The notes under the pieces are model-generated. The model searched no databases. It was given only the letters and a program-made list of their open reading frames with translations, and had not been told where the DNA came from. A stretch of DNA of 64,000 nt from Planctomycetota bacterium. Its GTDB lineage: Bacteria > Planctomycetota > Planctomycetia > Pirellulales > Pirellulaceae. Location of the stretch: NCBI GenBank assembly GCA_014381825.1, contig JACNKX010000039.1:1-64000 (forward strand), written 5' to 3'. This document shows positions 1 to 8,646 of the stretch, piece after piece. How positions within the stretch are numbered: position 1 is the first letter of the stretch; every line of letters starts with the position of its first letter. The position numbers and the translations under genes were made by a program.

Positions 1-33
1 GGCGCGCTGGCGGCGTAGTCAGGGGGGGCATCT

Positions 34-840
34 GTGGTATTCAGGCGCGGGGACTGCGAGGCAGTGGGGGGAACACATGGCCAAGGGGCGTGCCGGGCGG
101 GCGGACCGACAGCCAGGCACTCAGCGCGTGGCGGGCGTTGCCAGCCCGGGTGTGGGGACGGGAAATCGACCGCGCCCGCCGCGACTTCGACGGATACTAC
201 CGCGACTCAGAAGACTCACGCCGAGGTCGGATCCAGATCCGACTGGTTGGAGAAGGCGTTGCTTGAGGACTGGGAACTCGAAGACGAATTGAACGAGGCG
301 CAACAACTGGTCGCCTCGCTTGGAATTGGTGAGCAAGCAGATTCGGTGGTTCGTCTCGACGCGGCGCACGTGCCAGGTGGCACACGAGAATCGATCCTCG
401 TGCCACGAAACTCTCAAGCTCCGAAGCAAAATAAATCGGTTCAATCCTCTTTGTTTTCATGGTGCATGCTGTCACTTGGGCTGATGGCCTTCGTCTTTGG
501 CGCTGTTCTTATCGGATGGTCGTTCGCCGAGGACCGACCCGATCTCTGGCGATTGGGATTGCCGTTCACGCTCGGTGGCCAAGCTGCATTAATCGTCGGG
601 CTGGTGTTCCAACTGGACGGGTTATGGCGAAGCAATCGACAGGCAGCGGAAACACTCGACGAACTCGACTCGCAGCTTGACGAGTTGCGTCACGCGACAT
701 CGCTATTGTCAACAACGCACAGCAACTCGGCTCAGTCGTTCTATCTGCATATGGCCGAAGGCGCGAGCCCGAATCTGCTGCTTGCCGATCTCAAGGGGCA
801 ACTCGATCTTCTTGCCGGTCGCTTGGCCGACAAACGCTAA
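34..840 (+). CDS. hypothetical membrane protein with coiled-coil tail (start uncertain)
   Basis: No family recognised. The reading frame opens at a GTG after an in-frame TAG at 16-18, but the first 50 or so residues are low-complexity Gly/Arg/Ala and lie in unusually GC-rich sequence, so the true N-terminus is doubtful and the gene may be frameshifted or joined to foreign sequence here. From about residue 66 the protein looks genuine: an acidic helical stretch, two membrane segments at about residues 141-163 and 177-194, then a predicted coiled coil (heptad-like Leu/Ala in LDELDSQLDELRHA). It is probably an inner-membrane protein. Its stop codon overlaps the stop of the convergent downstream gene by two bases. 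Confidence 0.55.
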   Translation: MVFRRGDCEAVGGTHGQGACRAGGPTARHSARGGRCQPGCGDGKSTAPAATSTDTTATQKTHAEVGSRSDWLEKALLEDWELEDELNEAQQLVASLGIGEQADSVVRLDAAHVPGGTRESILVPRNSQAPKQNKSVQSSLFSWCMLSLGLMAFVFGAVLIGWSFAEDRPDLWRLGLPFTLGGQAALIVGLVFQLDGLWRSNRQAAETLDELDSQLDELRHATSLLSTTHSNSAQSFYLHMAEGASPNLLLADLKGQLDLLAGRLADKR

Positions 841-1880
841 CGCAGCCGTAAATCAGTGCGCTGCCTGAGTTGATTGCCGGTTGCTCTAATCGAAAGTAGC
901 AATCCCGCTAACATTCCACCGGCTAGAACGGTCCACGCAATCCCCGTTTCGAGTGGCTGTGGGGAGCCCCGAAAGTCTGGAAACAGCTCATTAAATCGCC
1001 CTCGACCACTGCCCCAACGTACGTAGGCGCCGAGGATGGCGCCTGCCCCAGGTAGTGCGATAACCGCGACTCCAAGTCTGACAAACCACGCTTCACCCCC
1101 AAGAGCCGCCCACATTGCGAGGATCGAAACAAAAGACAGGATTGGCCCGAACACGAATAAGTCGGACAAGGTTGTGTACCGCATTCCTGCCGAAAGTAGT
1201 CCCTGCCAACTCACCAAGCGTCCGAATGCAACTAAGATCGCAACACCTGTCGTCCAGTAAAACAGATGACGTATCGAAAACTGCGCATAGCTTCCGACCT
1301 CACCCCTCACGGCGACTGAGTCGCACCGTTCGATGCGGAAGCGGAACTGTCGAAACACCAAACAAACAGTTGCAGCACCGAAACATTGAACGGCGAGTAC
1401 AAGATACCAGGCTTGCCTCGCGTTCATCGCGAACGCAAAGAAGATCGCTAACGCAGTCCCGACAAGACTGACGGAAAGTCGAATAGGCCACCGCATTCCA
1501 CTTAGAAGAGCGAAGCAGACAAGAGCGGCGACTTGAGCCGAGGCGAAGGCGAAACCGACCGTATTGGCTGTCGACCAATTGTCTGGCGCTGCGATGGCGA
1601 ACAGTTGGAGATCCACAAGGAGAACGCCCCAGCCGAGGATTCCCCACCACAACACTTCTCGACGGGCCTGCCAACCGACGACGGTGCTAAGCAAGGCAGT
1701 CTGTCCGACGAAGATAGCGTACGAACCAAGCACTTGCCAGTCCGTCGCATCTCCGCGTCGCGCGCGAAGCGCATAGGAATCGATGAACACAATGGCCGCA
1801 AGCAACGGTAGACCAATGAAGACTAGATTGCTTCGCAACAGTGACGAACGGCGTTCAAGCTGTTCTCTCGACGTCGTCAT
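837..1880 (-). CDS. polytopic membrane protein of unknown function
   Basis: 347 residues with about eight or nine hydrophobic segments spread over the whole length, so an integral membrane protein. It contains the segment FSIRHLFYWTTGVAIL (about residues 203-218), a variant of the F-S-x-R-x-L membrane motif common in planctomycete hypothetical proteins. The ATG at 1880 overlaps the stop of the upstream isomerase-like gene in an ATGA arrangement, so the two are probably co-translated. The 3' end is convergent with the preceding plus-strand gene and the stop codons overlap. I do not recognise a transporter or enzyme signature. Confidence 0.7.
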   Translation of the reverse strand: MTTSREQLERRSSLLRSNLVFIGLPLLAAIVFIDSYALRARRGDATDWQVLGSYAIFVGQTALLSTVVGWQARREVLWWGILGWGVLLVDLQLFAIAAPDNWSTANTVGFAFASAQVAALVCFALLSGMRWPIRLSVSLVGTALAIFFAFAMNARQAWYLVLAVQCFGAATVCLVFRQFRFRIERCDSVAVRGEVGSYAQFSIRHLFYWTTGVAILVAFGRLVSWQGLLSAGMRYTTLSDLFVFGPILSFVSILAMWAALGGEAWFVRLGVAVIALPGAGAILGAYVRWGSGRGRFNELFPDFRGSPQPLETGIAWTVLAGGMLAGLLLSIRATGNQLRQRTDLRLR

Positions 1881-2731
1881 GCCATACTCGCTTGCCCTAG
1901 AATTCTGCGCAGCGCGGTCATTCCGATCTCACCAAATTGCCGCGGTGGGACTTGCCAAAGCTGCGGGTTCATCAACTCGATTGAGACGCATCCGCGATAG
2001 TCAATCTCTCGAAGTCGATCAATGATCGGCTCGAACATGATGTCGCCATCGCCTGGCAGAATCCGGTCGGCATCGCGTGCAAACTCGCGTGGCGTGTCGG
2101 CGATGTCGGACAGTTGGACGTGGAAGAGATTCTCTGCCGTTAAGTAGGCGAGATCTTCTTGTTTGCTCGGGCCAACGTAGTAATGAAATGTGTCGAGGCA
2201 CAGACCCAAGTTCGTGCGATCGAGTTCGTTCACGATCGCGGCAGCGGTTTGGAGATTATTCCCCAGCGCCGCATCTGCTCGAAACTCTAGTGCGAGGCGA
2301 ACTCCATGCTCCGATGCGGCGTCAGCGGCTCGGAGCAGCAACTGGTTCGCGCCATCGACATCCGCCTGCCGAATCGGGCCCATGATGTCGCACGCCACAA
2401 CTAAAGTTCCGATTCCGATCTCGGCACACAGCTTTAGCCGCTCGGTGAAGAGCTTCCAAGCTTCCTGGGCAGATTCCGGAGTCCCAAAAAGGCCCCCCTG
2501 AAAACTTGCGACGGGTGCGGCGACTTCATGTTCGAGCAACAAGTCGCGTACCTCGCTTACCGAGTGCCCGGCCTCGAGATAGTCCTCGAGCTTCGTCAGC
2601 CACACGTCGACCGAGCGACATTGCCCGGCGGCAAAGTCCTCGATGTCCTGCGAAAAGGGGGCATGCAGCGTGCAGACTTGGCTCAAAGCGGGGAACATGA
2701 CGTCGGTCTCTTGAGAGATTCGGTGGCGCAT
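1877..2731 (-). CDS. sugar phosphate isomerase/epimerase-like TIM-barrel protein
   Basis: 284 residues resembling the AP-endonuclease-2/xylose-isomerase-like superfamily (IolE/IolI, hydroxypyruvate isomerase relatives), single-domain TIM barrels with a divalent metal. Visible family features are LALEFR (about residues 144-149, metal-ligand Glu on a strand), GLCLDTFHYYVG (about 175-186, Asp and His ligands), HVQLSD (about 204-209) and a late VSIELMNP with Glu. Substrate cannot be told from sequence. It is the first gene of a two-gene unit with the membrane protein that follows, with ATGA overlap. No sugar catabolic genes lie beside it, so its pathway is unknown. Confidence 0.8.
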   Translation of the reverse strand: MRHRISQETDVMFPALSQVCTLHAPFSQDIEDFAAGQCRSVDVWLTKLEDYLEAGHSVSEVRDLLLEHEVAAPVASFQGGLFGTPESAQEAWKLFTERLKLCAEIGIGTLVVACDIMGPIRQADVDGANQLLLRAADAASEHGVRLALEFRADAALGNNLQTAAAIVNELDRTNLGLCLDTFHYYVGPSKQEDLAYLTAENLFHVQLSDIADTPREFARDADRILPGDGDIMFEPIIDRLREIDYRGCVSIELMNPQLWQVPPRQFGEIGMTALRRILGQASMA

Positions 2732-2987
2732 AAAGTTGATCCCAGCAAACCTAACAGCCGTGCGGGACAGATACTACGCGGGGAAGTTGCCGATGCGCCG
2801 GGGAAGTCGCACCACGAAACCATAATGTCGAGGGGAACACAGCAAGTCGCTGACACCAAGCGGCTTTTTATCTATTTTGGCACAACTCTCGGGGGCGGCT
2901 TAGGATCTGTTTGCATTTTCTGGTTGAAATCGGTAGTCTATCGAGCATTCGCAACTGCGGACACGAACAGTCAGAAGACTCATCGAA

Positions 2988-4226
2988 GTGGATAGAGAGT
3001 TGGCACTCTTCAGCACCATACATCGTTGTAGCCGGAGACAATCCGGACGTCGCGTTTCGTTCGAGATGCTTGAGCGTCGCGATTTGCTGGCAGTCCTCGT
3101 GGATGTTGGCTACCATTTGGTCGAGCCAAACACCAGTGGACAAACTGTATCACTCTCTGTCGTCAGCAGCAGTGCGAACGACAAACCAGTCGCTGGCTTC
3201 GACCTGCGGGCTCAAATCGTCACCGCGAAAGACGGGCCGAATTTCGAAGGTGTGCGATTCGCCGGTGATCTTTGGAGTACGTTTCCTCATATCGAGAGTG
3301 GTGGTCCATTCCCGAGCGATACGACGTTAGCATCGGGCGATGTCGCGTTTACCCAAGGATTCGAAGCGCGAGCCGACGGCACGCTGGTGAAGCTGACGAT
3401 TGACACCACCGGCATTGCGGCCGGTAGTTACGAGTTTCGTCTGGTTGGAACACAGCTCGGCAGCTCCAATTTTCGCCGAGCGGATGGTTCGGGCGTCTCT
3501 GAAGTAATCACGAACGGTACGCTCCATGTTCGAAGCATTTGGCAAAACCCAGACAATCCGAACGATATCAACGGAGACGGACGTATTTCGCCATTGGACG
3601 TTCTACTGTTGCTGAATAAGCTAAGTAAAAAGGGCTCGTACGAATTGGACCTGCCCTTGCCTGGCCAAGAGCCGGAGCCATACCTAGACGTGAATGGCGA
3701 TGGCTACCTTTCGCCGAAAGATCCGCTTGGCATCATTAATTGCTTAAACGGCTTGGGCTGCATTACGAGTCCGCCACCAATCCTCGCGCAGGTGACGCCT
3801 GACTTTCCTGATTCGACCGGCGCTGGCAATCCGAATCCCGATAACCCTGATGCGGAAACGACGCCGGAAGAAGAAACGGATCCGGAAGAGCCGATTGAAT
3901 GCCCTTATTATGAACTCGACGATGAGGGGGCGCCGATTATCGATCCGGATTTCTGCGCGGTTGAAGTCGAACCGACACCAGATCCTTTCGATCCGACGCC
4001 TCGAGATCCAGCTAGCGAGTTGAACGGCTCGGTTGCTGTTCCCGGCGTGCCTCACGACAGTTCGCTCGTAGCACAGCCCACGATCAACAGCGGAATTGCA
4101 ACAGTCCTTCCTGCAAACGCTGTTGATTCCGCTATTGCTGACCTCGCTGAAGAACTTTCGGGCGACGAAGCTGCCACTGAAGACTTGATCGATCTTGGTC
4201 TCGGTGGTGTTTTCGCAGTCTCGTAG
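2988..4226 (+). CDS. secreted protein with LEPR-like N-terminus and dockerin-like repeats
   Basis: 412 residues. The N-terminus RRVSFEMLERRDLLA matches the planctomycete LEPR-type sorting motif (Arg-rich stretch, then LE-x-R-x-LLA), usually on very large exported proteins. The start may be the GTG at 2988 or a later codon; the motif itself begins near 3040. A beta-rich cohesin-like domain follows (about 30-185), then two EF-hand/dockerin-I-like Ca sites: NDINGDGRISPLDVLLLLN (about 191-209) and YLDVNGDGYLSPKDPLGIIN (about 232-251). The tail is rich in Pro, Asp and Glu and of low complexity. Probably a cell-surface or extracellular protein. It shares this layout with the protein at 60847-63588. 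It is convergent with the PPK2 gene. Confidence 0.75.
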   Translation: MDRELALFSTIHRCSRRQSGRRVSFEMLERRDLLAVLVDVGYHLVEPNTSGQTVSLSVVSSSANDKPVAGFDLRAQIVTAKDGPNFEGVRFAGDLWSTFPHIESGGPFPSDTTLASGDVAFTQGFEARADGTLVKLTIDTTGIAAGSYEFRLVGTQLGSSNFRRADGSGVSEVITNGTLHVRSIWQNPDNPNDINGDGRISPLDVLLLLNKLSKKGSYELDLPLPGQEPEPYLDVNGDGYLSPKDPLGIINCLNGLGCITSPPPILAQVTPDFPDSTGAGNPNPDNPDAETTPEEETDPEEPIECPYYELDDEGAPIIDPDFCAVEVEPTPDPFDPTPRDPASELNGSVAVPGVPHDSSLVAQPTINSGIATVLPANAVDSAIADLAEELSGDEAATEDLIDLGLGGVFAVS

Positions 4227-4245
4227 TCGCGCAAGCAGCCTCGAG

Positions 4246-5049
4246 TTACTCGATTCGAAACTCACGGGGATCGAACGCTGTCGTTGGAAATTGCGGATCG
4301 AGATCACCCAATGCTCCTACGATGATCTTTGTAATCGCGAGGTTTCGGTACCATTTCTGGTCCGACGGGATGACATACCACGGTGCCCATTTTGTTGTGC
4401 AACGGTTCAGCCCGTCCTCATACGCTTCCATGTAATCCGACCACTTCTTGCGTTTCTCTAGGTCATCGGCTGAGAATTTCCAGTTCTTCTGGGGATCATC
4501 GAGCCGCTCCTGGAATCGCTCCGCTTGTTCTTCCTTGGAGATATGCAAGTAGAACTTCAGGATCGTTGTCCCCGTCTCGGTCAGCATCCGCTCGAACTGG
4601 TTGATTTGCTCGAACCTCGCTTGCCAAACACTCTTCGGCGCGAGATTTTCAATTCGAACGACCAAGACGTCCTCGTATTGCGACCGATTGAAGACGCCGA
4701 TCATTCCCGTCGCTGGAACTGCTTGATGAATTCTCCAGAGAAAATCATGGGCCATGTCGAGTTCGGAAGGCTTCTTGAATGATGTTACGCGAACACCCTG
4801 TGGATTGACGCCACGGAATACCTTGCGAATCGTGCCATCCTTCCCGCCAGCATCCATCGCTTGAAGCACGATCAACAATCGGTGCTTCCCAGCCGCATAC
4901 AGGCGTCGCTGCAGTTCCGCTAACTCGTCACGCAGCTCGAAAAACTCGCGTTCGGCGCTTTCGCGATCATCATGAAACGATTTCGCCCTCGTCGCCATTG
5001 CTTTCAAGCGAATCGACTCGCCTGGTATCAGTTGGTGCTCGCTGAACAT
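4246..5049 (-). CDS. polyphosphate kinase 2 family protein
   Basis: 267 residues, about the length of single-domain PPK2 enzymes, which transfer phosphate between polyphosphate and nucleotides (AMP, ADP or GDP). The Walker A-like loop is DAGGKDGT (about residues 66-73) and the Walker B-like motif is FNRSQYEDVL (about 119-128). The family lid region with EQAERFQERLDDPQKNWKFS is present, as is the conserved HISKEEQ (about 169-175). The sequence resembles the short PPK2 type used for nucleotide phosphorylation, but the subclass cannot be settled by eye. Divergent from the K+ channel gene with about 210 bp between them. Confidence 0.9.
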   Translation of the reverse strand: MFSEHQLIPGESIRLKAMATRAKSFHDDRESAEREFFELRDELAELQRRLYAAGKHRLLIVLQAMDAGGKDGTIRKVFRGVNPQGVRVTSFKKPSELDMAHDFLWRIHQAVPATGMIGVFNRSQYEDVLVVRIENLAPKSVWQARFEQINQFERMLTETGTTILKFYLHISKEEQAERFQERLDDPQKNWKFSADDLEKRKKWSDYMEAYEDGLNRCTTKWAPWYVIPSDQKWYRNLAITKIIVGALGDLDPQFPTTAFDPREFRIE

Positions 5050-5262
5050 TCCCTTACCTCATTCTCGGCAGCAAAAGTAAACAATTCAGTCTACCTGCAT
5101 CCCTCTGCTCGTGCTGACACCCTCGGTACGGAATCGCGATCCGTGAAGAACGGGCAGATTCAAGCAGGTCTTCGCCGCACAATCGCTACAATCGGCGGCG
5201 CGTCGCTCGAGTTCATAACCTATTCTTCTTCAGACAGAATTCAATCTCGAACCAGAAGCATC

Positions 5263-6306
5263 ATGTTACACACAAGGCGTTCCATTCGGCTTGGCCTCGC
5301 GGGAGAGGAGCTGCGCGCGGCGCTTCGCTGCATTGCGATCCTTCTGCTGATCGTCTTCTTCGGCACGGTCGGATTCTGGTACATCGAATACGACAACGAT
5401 TGGGATCTTTGGAAGTCGCTATTCTTCACGCTGATCACAATCACAACCGTAGGATATGGCGACCAAGGTTTGTCGCCCGCAGGAGAAAGATTTGCGGCCG
5501 TTCTACTCCTGTTTGGGATTGGAACTGCGACGTACAGCATCACTTCACTTGTTCAGATTGCCGTCACCTATCAGAGTACCCGGAAGAAAAAGATGCAGAA
5601 TCAAATCGATCACCTCACGGATCACTTAATCATCTGTGGATTTGGACGCATTGGAAGGACAGTCGCCGAGCAGTTGAATGTGGCTGGCACTCCGTTTGTC
5701 GTCATCGATTGTGATTCCGCAATTGTTGACCGGGCTCTGGAATGCGGATACTGCGCGTTTCAGGGAAACTCGACCGACGACGAAGTACTCCATCATGCTG
5801 GCATCGAACGCGCGAAAGGGATCATCTGCGCGACGAGTTCCGACGCCGAGAATGTGTTCGTAACTCTGTGTGCACACGAACTGAACCCGCATGCGTTCAT
5901 CGCTAGTCGAGCGGGATCCGACGGAGCGGCCAGGAGGATGGAGCGAGCGGGAGCGTCACTTGTTGTTTCACCCTATACGACCGCCGGCCATAACATCGCC
6001 GATGCAATACTTCGTCCAAAGTTCGCTCAATTTCTGCACAGCAACCGTAGTGGCGACATTGAACTCGGCGAATTCAAGATCGATGAAGACTCAACGATGG
6101 TCGGTGAAACCGTAAGAACGATAGGTGATCGCTTCCCTACGATCGCGTTTGTTGCCGTGCGAAACGAAGACGCGTTGTCCCCCACTCGACCCAGTGGCAA
6201 CCAAGCGTTTGTCTTAGGCGATGCCGTCACCGTGGCCGGCCCACGCAGCGACCTCGAAGCTCTCTATCTGGAAGCCGAACAACTAGCAGAGTGCGCGACT
6301 TGCTAA
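5263..6306 (+). CDS. potassium channel protein with RCK/TrkA-N and TrkA-C domains
   Basis: I place the start at the ATG at 5263 (347 residues); the frame is open further upstream but that part is not protein-like. Order: two membrane helices (about residues 20-40 and 67-92) flanking the pore helix and selectivity filter TTVGYGD, then a cytoplasmic RCK domain beginning LIICGFGRIGRTVAEQL with the Rossmann GxGxxG, an acidic strand end (FVVIDCD), and a TrkA-C-like domain (GDIELGEFKIDEDSTMVGE). This is the layout of MthK/YugO-type ligand-gated K+ channels in the inner membrane. Asp in VVIDCD suggests NAD(H) or adenine-nucleotide sensing. Single gene; divergent from PPK2. Confidence 0.92.
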   Translation: MLHTRRSIRLGLAGEELRAALRCIAILLLIVFFGTVGFWYIEYDNDWDLWKSLFFTLITITTVGYGDQGLSPAGERFAAVLLLFGIGTATYSITSLVQIAVTYQSTRKKKMQNQIDHLTDHLIICGFGRIGRTVAEQLNVAGTPFVVIDCDSAIVDRALECGYCAFQGNSTDDEVLHHAGIERAKGIICATSSDAENVFVTLCAHELNPHAFIASRAGSDGAARRMERAGASLVVSPYTTAGHNIADAILRPKFAQFLHSNRSGDIELGEFKIDEDSTMVGETVRTIGDRFPTIAFVAVRNEDALSPTRPSGNQAFVLGDAVTVAGPRSDLEALYLEAEQLAECATC

Positions 6307-6347
6307 CGGAGCGAGCGAGGGACGCCTACGTTTAATTCGTGCTGCCC

Positions 6348-7289
6348 CTAGGCTCGACCAATCCGAGACAACACCGTCTCCAGCGTCTGACGCAACACAT
6401 TGCCACTATTGCGAAGCCCTTGCATCTCTTTCGGCCACAAATCGATCTCGTGTCGATCAACAACACCCGCTCGACCGACGACCGTTGGAACGGATAGGGC
6501 AACGTCTCGAATACCGTAACAGCCATCTTGGACCGACGAGACTGGAAGAACGCGTCGCTGATCAAGGGCAATCGAATGGATCACATCTCGAATCGCAATC
6601 CCAACTGCGAAACCAGCGCCGCCTTTGCGACTGATGACTTCGGCTCCAGATCCTTTCGTGCGTTTGAATAGTTCGTTCGCGAGGTTCGAAGTCCAACCGG
6701 GGTATTTCTCCAACGGCAGACCGGCGACCGTCGCACCCGACCAAATTGGAACCATGCTGTCTCCGTGTTCCCCAAGGATCAACGCTGAGGTTTGCGTCGG
6801 CTGTGTTCCGAGCTTCTGAGCGATCAAGCTGCGAAATCGAATCGTATCGAGTTGCGTTCCGAGACCGATGACTTGCGTCTGCGGTAGGCCGAGCCGATCC
6901 GCCGCGACATACGTGAGAATGTCAACAGGATTGGAAACCACAAAGACGATCGCGTCTTGCTTGGTTCCGACACCCTTTACACTGTCAAGGATCGACATGA
7001 ACAGGTCGGTGTTGCGGTTGATTAGATCTAGTCGAGATTCGTCGGGCTTACGACGAAGCCCGGCTGTAATGCAGATGACATCGCTATCGGGAACGTGCTC
7101 GTAGCTGCCCGATGAGATGATCTGGTCCGCCGTACTGGGGCTACCGTGCATGATGTCCAAAGCCTGGCCAAGAGCCAACTCTTGGTTGACATCAATCAAC
7201 GAGATCTCGCGAACCACACCGCCGCATTGCAGCGCAAAACCCGCACTCGATCCAACTAATCCACCACCACCAATAATGCTAACTTTCAT
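6348..7289 (-). CDS. malate/lactate dehydrogenase of the microcompartment locus
   Basis: 313 residues, full-length LDH/MDH family. NAD-binding GGGGLVGSS near the N-terminus, the catalytic GEHGDS loop with its His (about residues 173-178) and DTIRFR with the Asp/Arg pair (about 148-153). The substrate loop reads AGLRRKPDESR: an Arg occupies the place where LDHs have Gln, which by family rule favours malate/oxaloacetate. PVM-type BMC loci usually carry this gene and it has been proposed to recycle NAD. There is no N- or C-terminal extension resembling an encapsulation peptide, unlike the aldolase. It lies 140 bp downstream of the aldolase, separated by stem-loops, so it may be expressed at a lower level than the rest of the locus. 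Confidence 0.9.
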   Translation of the reverse strand: MKVSIIGGGGLVGSSAGFALQCGGVVREISLIDVNQELALGQALDIMHGSPSTADQIISSGSYEHVPDSDVICITAGLRRKPDESRLDLINRNTDLFMSILDSVKGVGTKQDAIVFVVSNPVDILTYVAADRLGLPQTQVIGLGTQLDTIRFRSLIAQKLGTQPTQTSALILGEHGDSMVPIWSGATVAGLPLEKYPGWTSNLANELFKRTKGSGAEVISRKGGAGFAVGIAIRDVIHSIALDQRRVLPVSSVQDGCYGIRDVALSVPTVVGRAGVVDRHEIDLWPKEMQGLRNSGNVLRQTLETVLSRIGRA

Positions 7290-7324
7290 ACTTCTTCCTC
7301 GTGATGCGGCAGGACCGCAAGTTC

Positions 7325-7425
7325 GCCATCACTCTCCGAGCGATGAACGCTTTAGGTTGAACTTGGAGTAATACGACTTTACCCCATCCGCCACCGCGGA
7401 TGGGCTCATCACACGGAGCGTGATG
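7325..7425. repeat. imperfect long palindrome, copy A of dispersed element
   Basis: The left arm GCCATCACTCTCCGAGCGATGA (7325-7346) reappears as an imperfect inverse near the right end (TCATCACACGGAGCGTGATG, 7406-7425). It lies between the aldolase stop and the dehydrogenase start. The left arm is nearly identical to the arm at 23942-23964, and the third copy at 60627-60680 has the same pattern. Confidence 0.6.
7383..7404. other. perfect stem-loop inside the aldolase-dehydrogenase junction
   Basis: CCCATCCGC and GCGGATGGG form a perfect 9-bp stem closing a 4-base loop CACC. There is no following T-run on the minus strand, so it is not a typical intrinsic terminator; it could act in mRNA processing or stability. 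Confidence 0.6.
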
Positions 7426-7429
7426 CCTA

Positions 7430-8296
7430 CTAACGTTTCGCCAATTCAGCAACTACTCGATCCGTAATCGCTTGAATCAGAGCTTCTTGATTATTGCCGC
7501 CACTAGCTGCGGGAGCTGATGTCGCGCCATTTGGTTTCATGGCAGGTGGAGCATCGAAAGCACGTCGCTCAACTCCCGAGTCCTTCCAGCTTTCGCGGAA
7601 GATGTCGTTCGCACAGATGTCACAATCTTCGAACTCCTTTGTATTCCGCGGGTCGGACCAACCCCAATTGTCTTTCAGCTCCAGAAGCTCACGTTCCTTC
7701 GTCTCGTCAAAGTAGTTCACCTTCCCGAGGCTCTTGGCGAGCATCAACATGCGACAGTACGCATCGAGGATCTCGGTCCACCAGTAGGCTTGTTCGACGT
7801 CCGTCCCATAGCTGACCGTGCCGTGATTCGCCAAGATGATAATGTTCGTCTTCTGGACGAATGGGATGATCGTGTCAGCGAATGCTTGCCCGCCAGGCGT
7901 TTCGTATTTCGTAATAGGAACATCGCCAAGGAAGACCTCTACTTCCGGCAGCACACACTGGGGAATCGGCTCGCGAGCAATCGCGAATGCCGTTGCATGT
8001 GGAGGATGGCAATGAACGACGCTCTTGATGTCAGGGCGATTCTTGTAAATCTCCAGGTGCAACAACGCTTCACTTGATCGCTTCTTGCGACCGGACAACT
8101 GCTTGCCGGTCATGTCGACCGTCGAGATGTCGTCGGGCTTGAGAAATCCTTTCGAGTGCATCGTCGGCGTGCAGAGGACTTCGTTGTCGCTAATGCGAAC
8201 GGTGATGTTTCCGTCGTTTGCCGCCGCAAAACCCTTGTTGTAGATGCGGCGTCCAATTTCGCAGATATCTTGTTTGATCTTATGTGCGTTCACCAT
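7430..8296 (-). CDS. class II aldolase (fuculose/rhamnulose-1-phosphate aldolase type) with C-terminal encapsulation-like helix
   Basis: 288 residues. A class II aldolase/adducin domain covers about residues 1-230, with the Zn-binding HCHPPH (about 97-102) and a later NHGTVSYG (about 155-162) giving the third His. In PVM microcompartments this enzyme cleaves L-fuculose- or L-rhamnulose-1-phosphate to DHAP and lactaldehyde. The C-terminus carries a Pro/Ala/Gly-rich linker (about 249-268) followed by a short amphipathic helix, NQEALIQAITDRVVAELAKR, which matches the I/V-x-x-I/V-V pattern of BMC encapsulation peptides. The gene starts 18 bases after a BMC-P gene. Choice between fuculose and rhamnulose cannot be made from the sequence. 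Confidence 0.9.
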   Translation of the reverse strand: MVNAHKIKQDICEIGRRIYNKGFAAANDGNITVRISDNEVLCTPTMHSKGFLKPDDISTVDMTGKQLSGRKKRSSEALLHLEIYKNRPDIKSVVHCHPPHATAFAIAREPIPQCVLPEVEVFLGDVPITKYETPGGQAFADTIIPFVQKTNIIILANHGTVSYGTDVEQAYWWTEILDAYCRMLMLAKSLGKVNYFDETKERELLELKDNWGWSDPRNTKEFEDCDICANDIFRESWKDSGVERRAFDAPPAMKPNGATSAPAASGGNNQEALIQAITDRVVAELAKR

Positions 8297-8314
8297 AGCT
8301 CTTACGTTTCGCTG

Positions 8315-8623
8315 TTAGGATTTTAGTTTTCGTAACTCTGTTTTGTTGAGATCCATCTTGTCTAAGATCGCCGCGTTATAGGCATCGACCGGTTTATCGT
8401 CTGGCCGAAATGGCTGAGCGGCCTCGCCACCTTCGCTCAAGGCAACAAGGTCACCTACGCCCGACCCAAATTCATCCCAAAGAACCAATTCGTCGGCAGC
8501 TGGCTTCTCGTCCCCTGTCAGGTTCGCAAGCGACATCGGCACGGCCAATCGCAGACTCGCGCCAGCAAACTCTGGCAGCGAGCGACCGAGTGTGACCGTT
8601 CCTAGTATCTTGGCGATTCGCAT
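8315..8623 (-). CDS. BMC-P pentameric shell protein (EutN/CcmL family)
   Basis: 102 residues, typical for EutN/CcmL. The start MRIAKILGTVTLGRSLPEFAG fits the family opening (M-x-hydrophobic-G-x-V). The region DEFGSGVGDLVALSEGGEAAQPF carries the conserved G-x-G-x-x-D/E-x-V loop seen in pentamer vertex proteins. It would cap vertices of the polyhedral shell. This is the third and most downstream BMC-P of the locus; a longer insertion between the central strands (NLTGDEKPAADELVLWDEF) distinguishes it from the other two. It is tightly packed between the small encapsulation-helix protein and the aldolase. Confidence 0.9.
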   Translation of the reverse strand: MRIAKILGTVTLGRSLPEFAGASLRLAVPMSLANLTGDEKPAADELVLWDEFGSGVGDLVALSEGGEAAQPFRPDDKPVDAYNAAILDKMDLNKTELRKLKS

Positions 8624-8646
8624 TCAGTCTCTTTCGATCAACCTGT

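Noticed and set aside
4972-5262. N-terminal extension of the K+ channel
   Set aside because: The extra 97 codons overlap the divergent PPK2 gene and are not hydrophobic or conserved in type; the two-helix channel starts sensibly at 5263.
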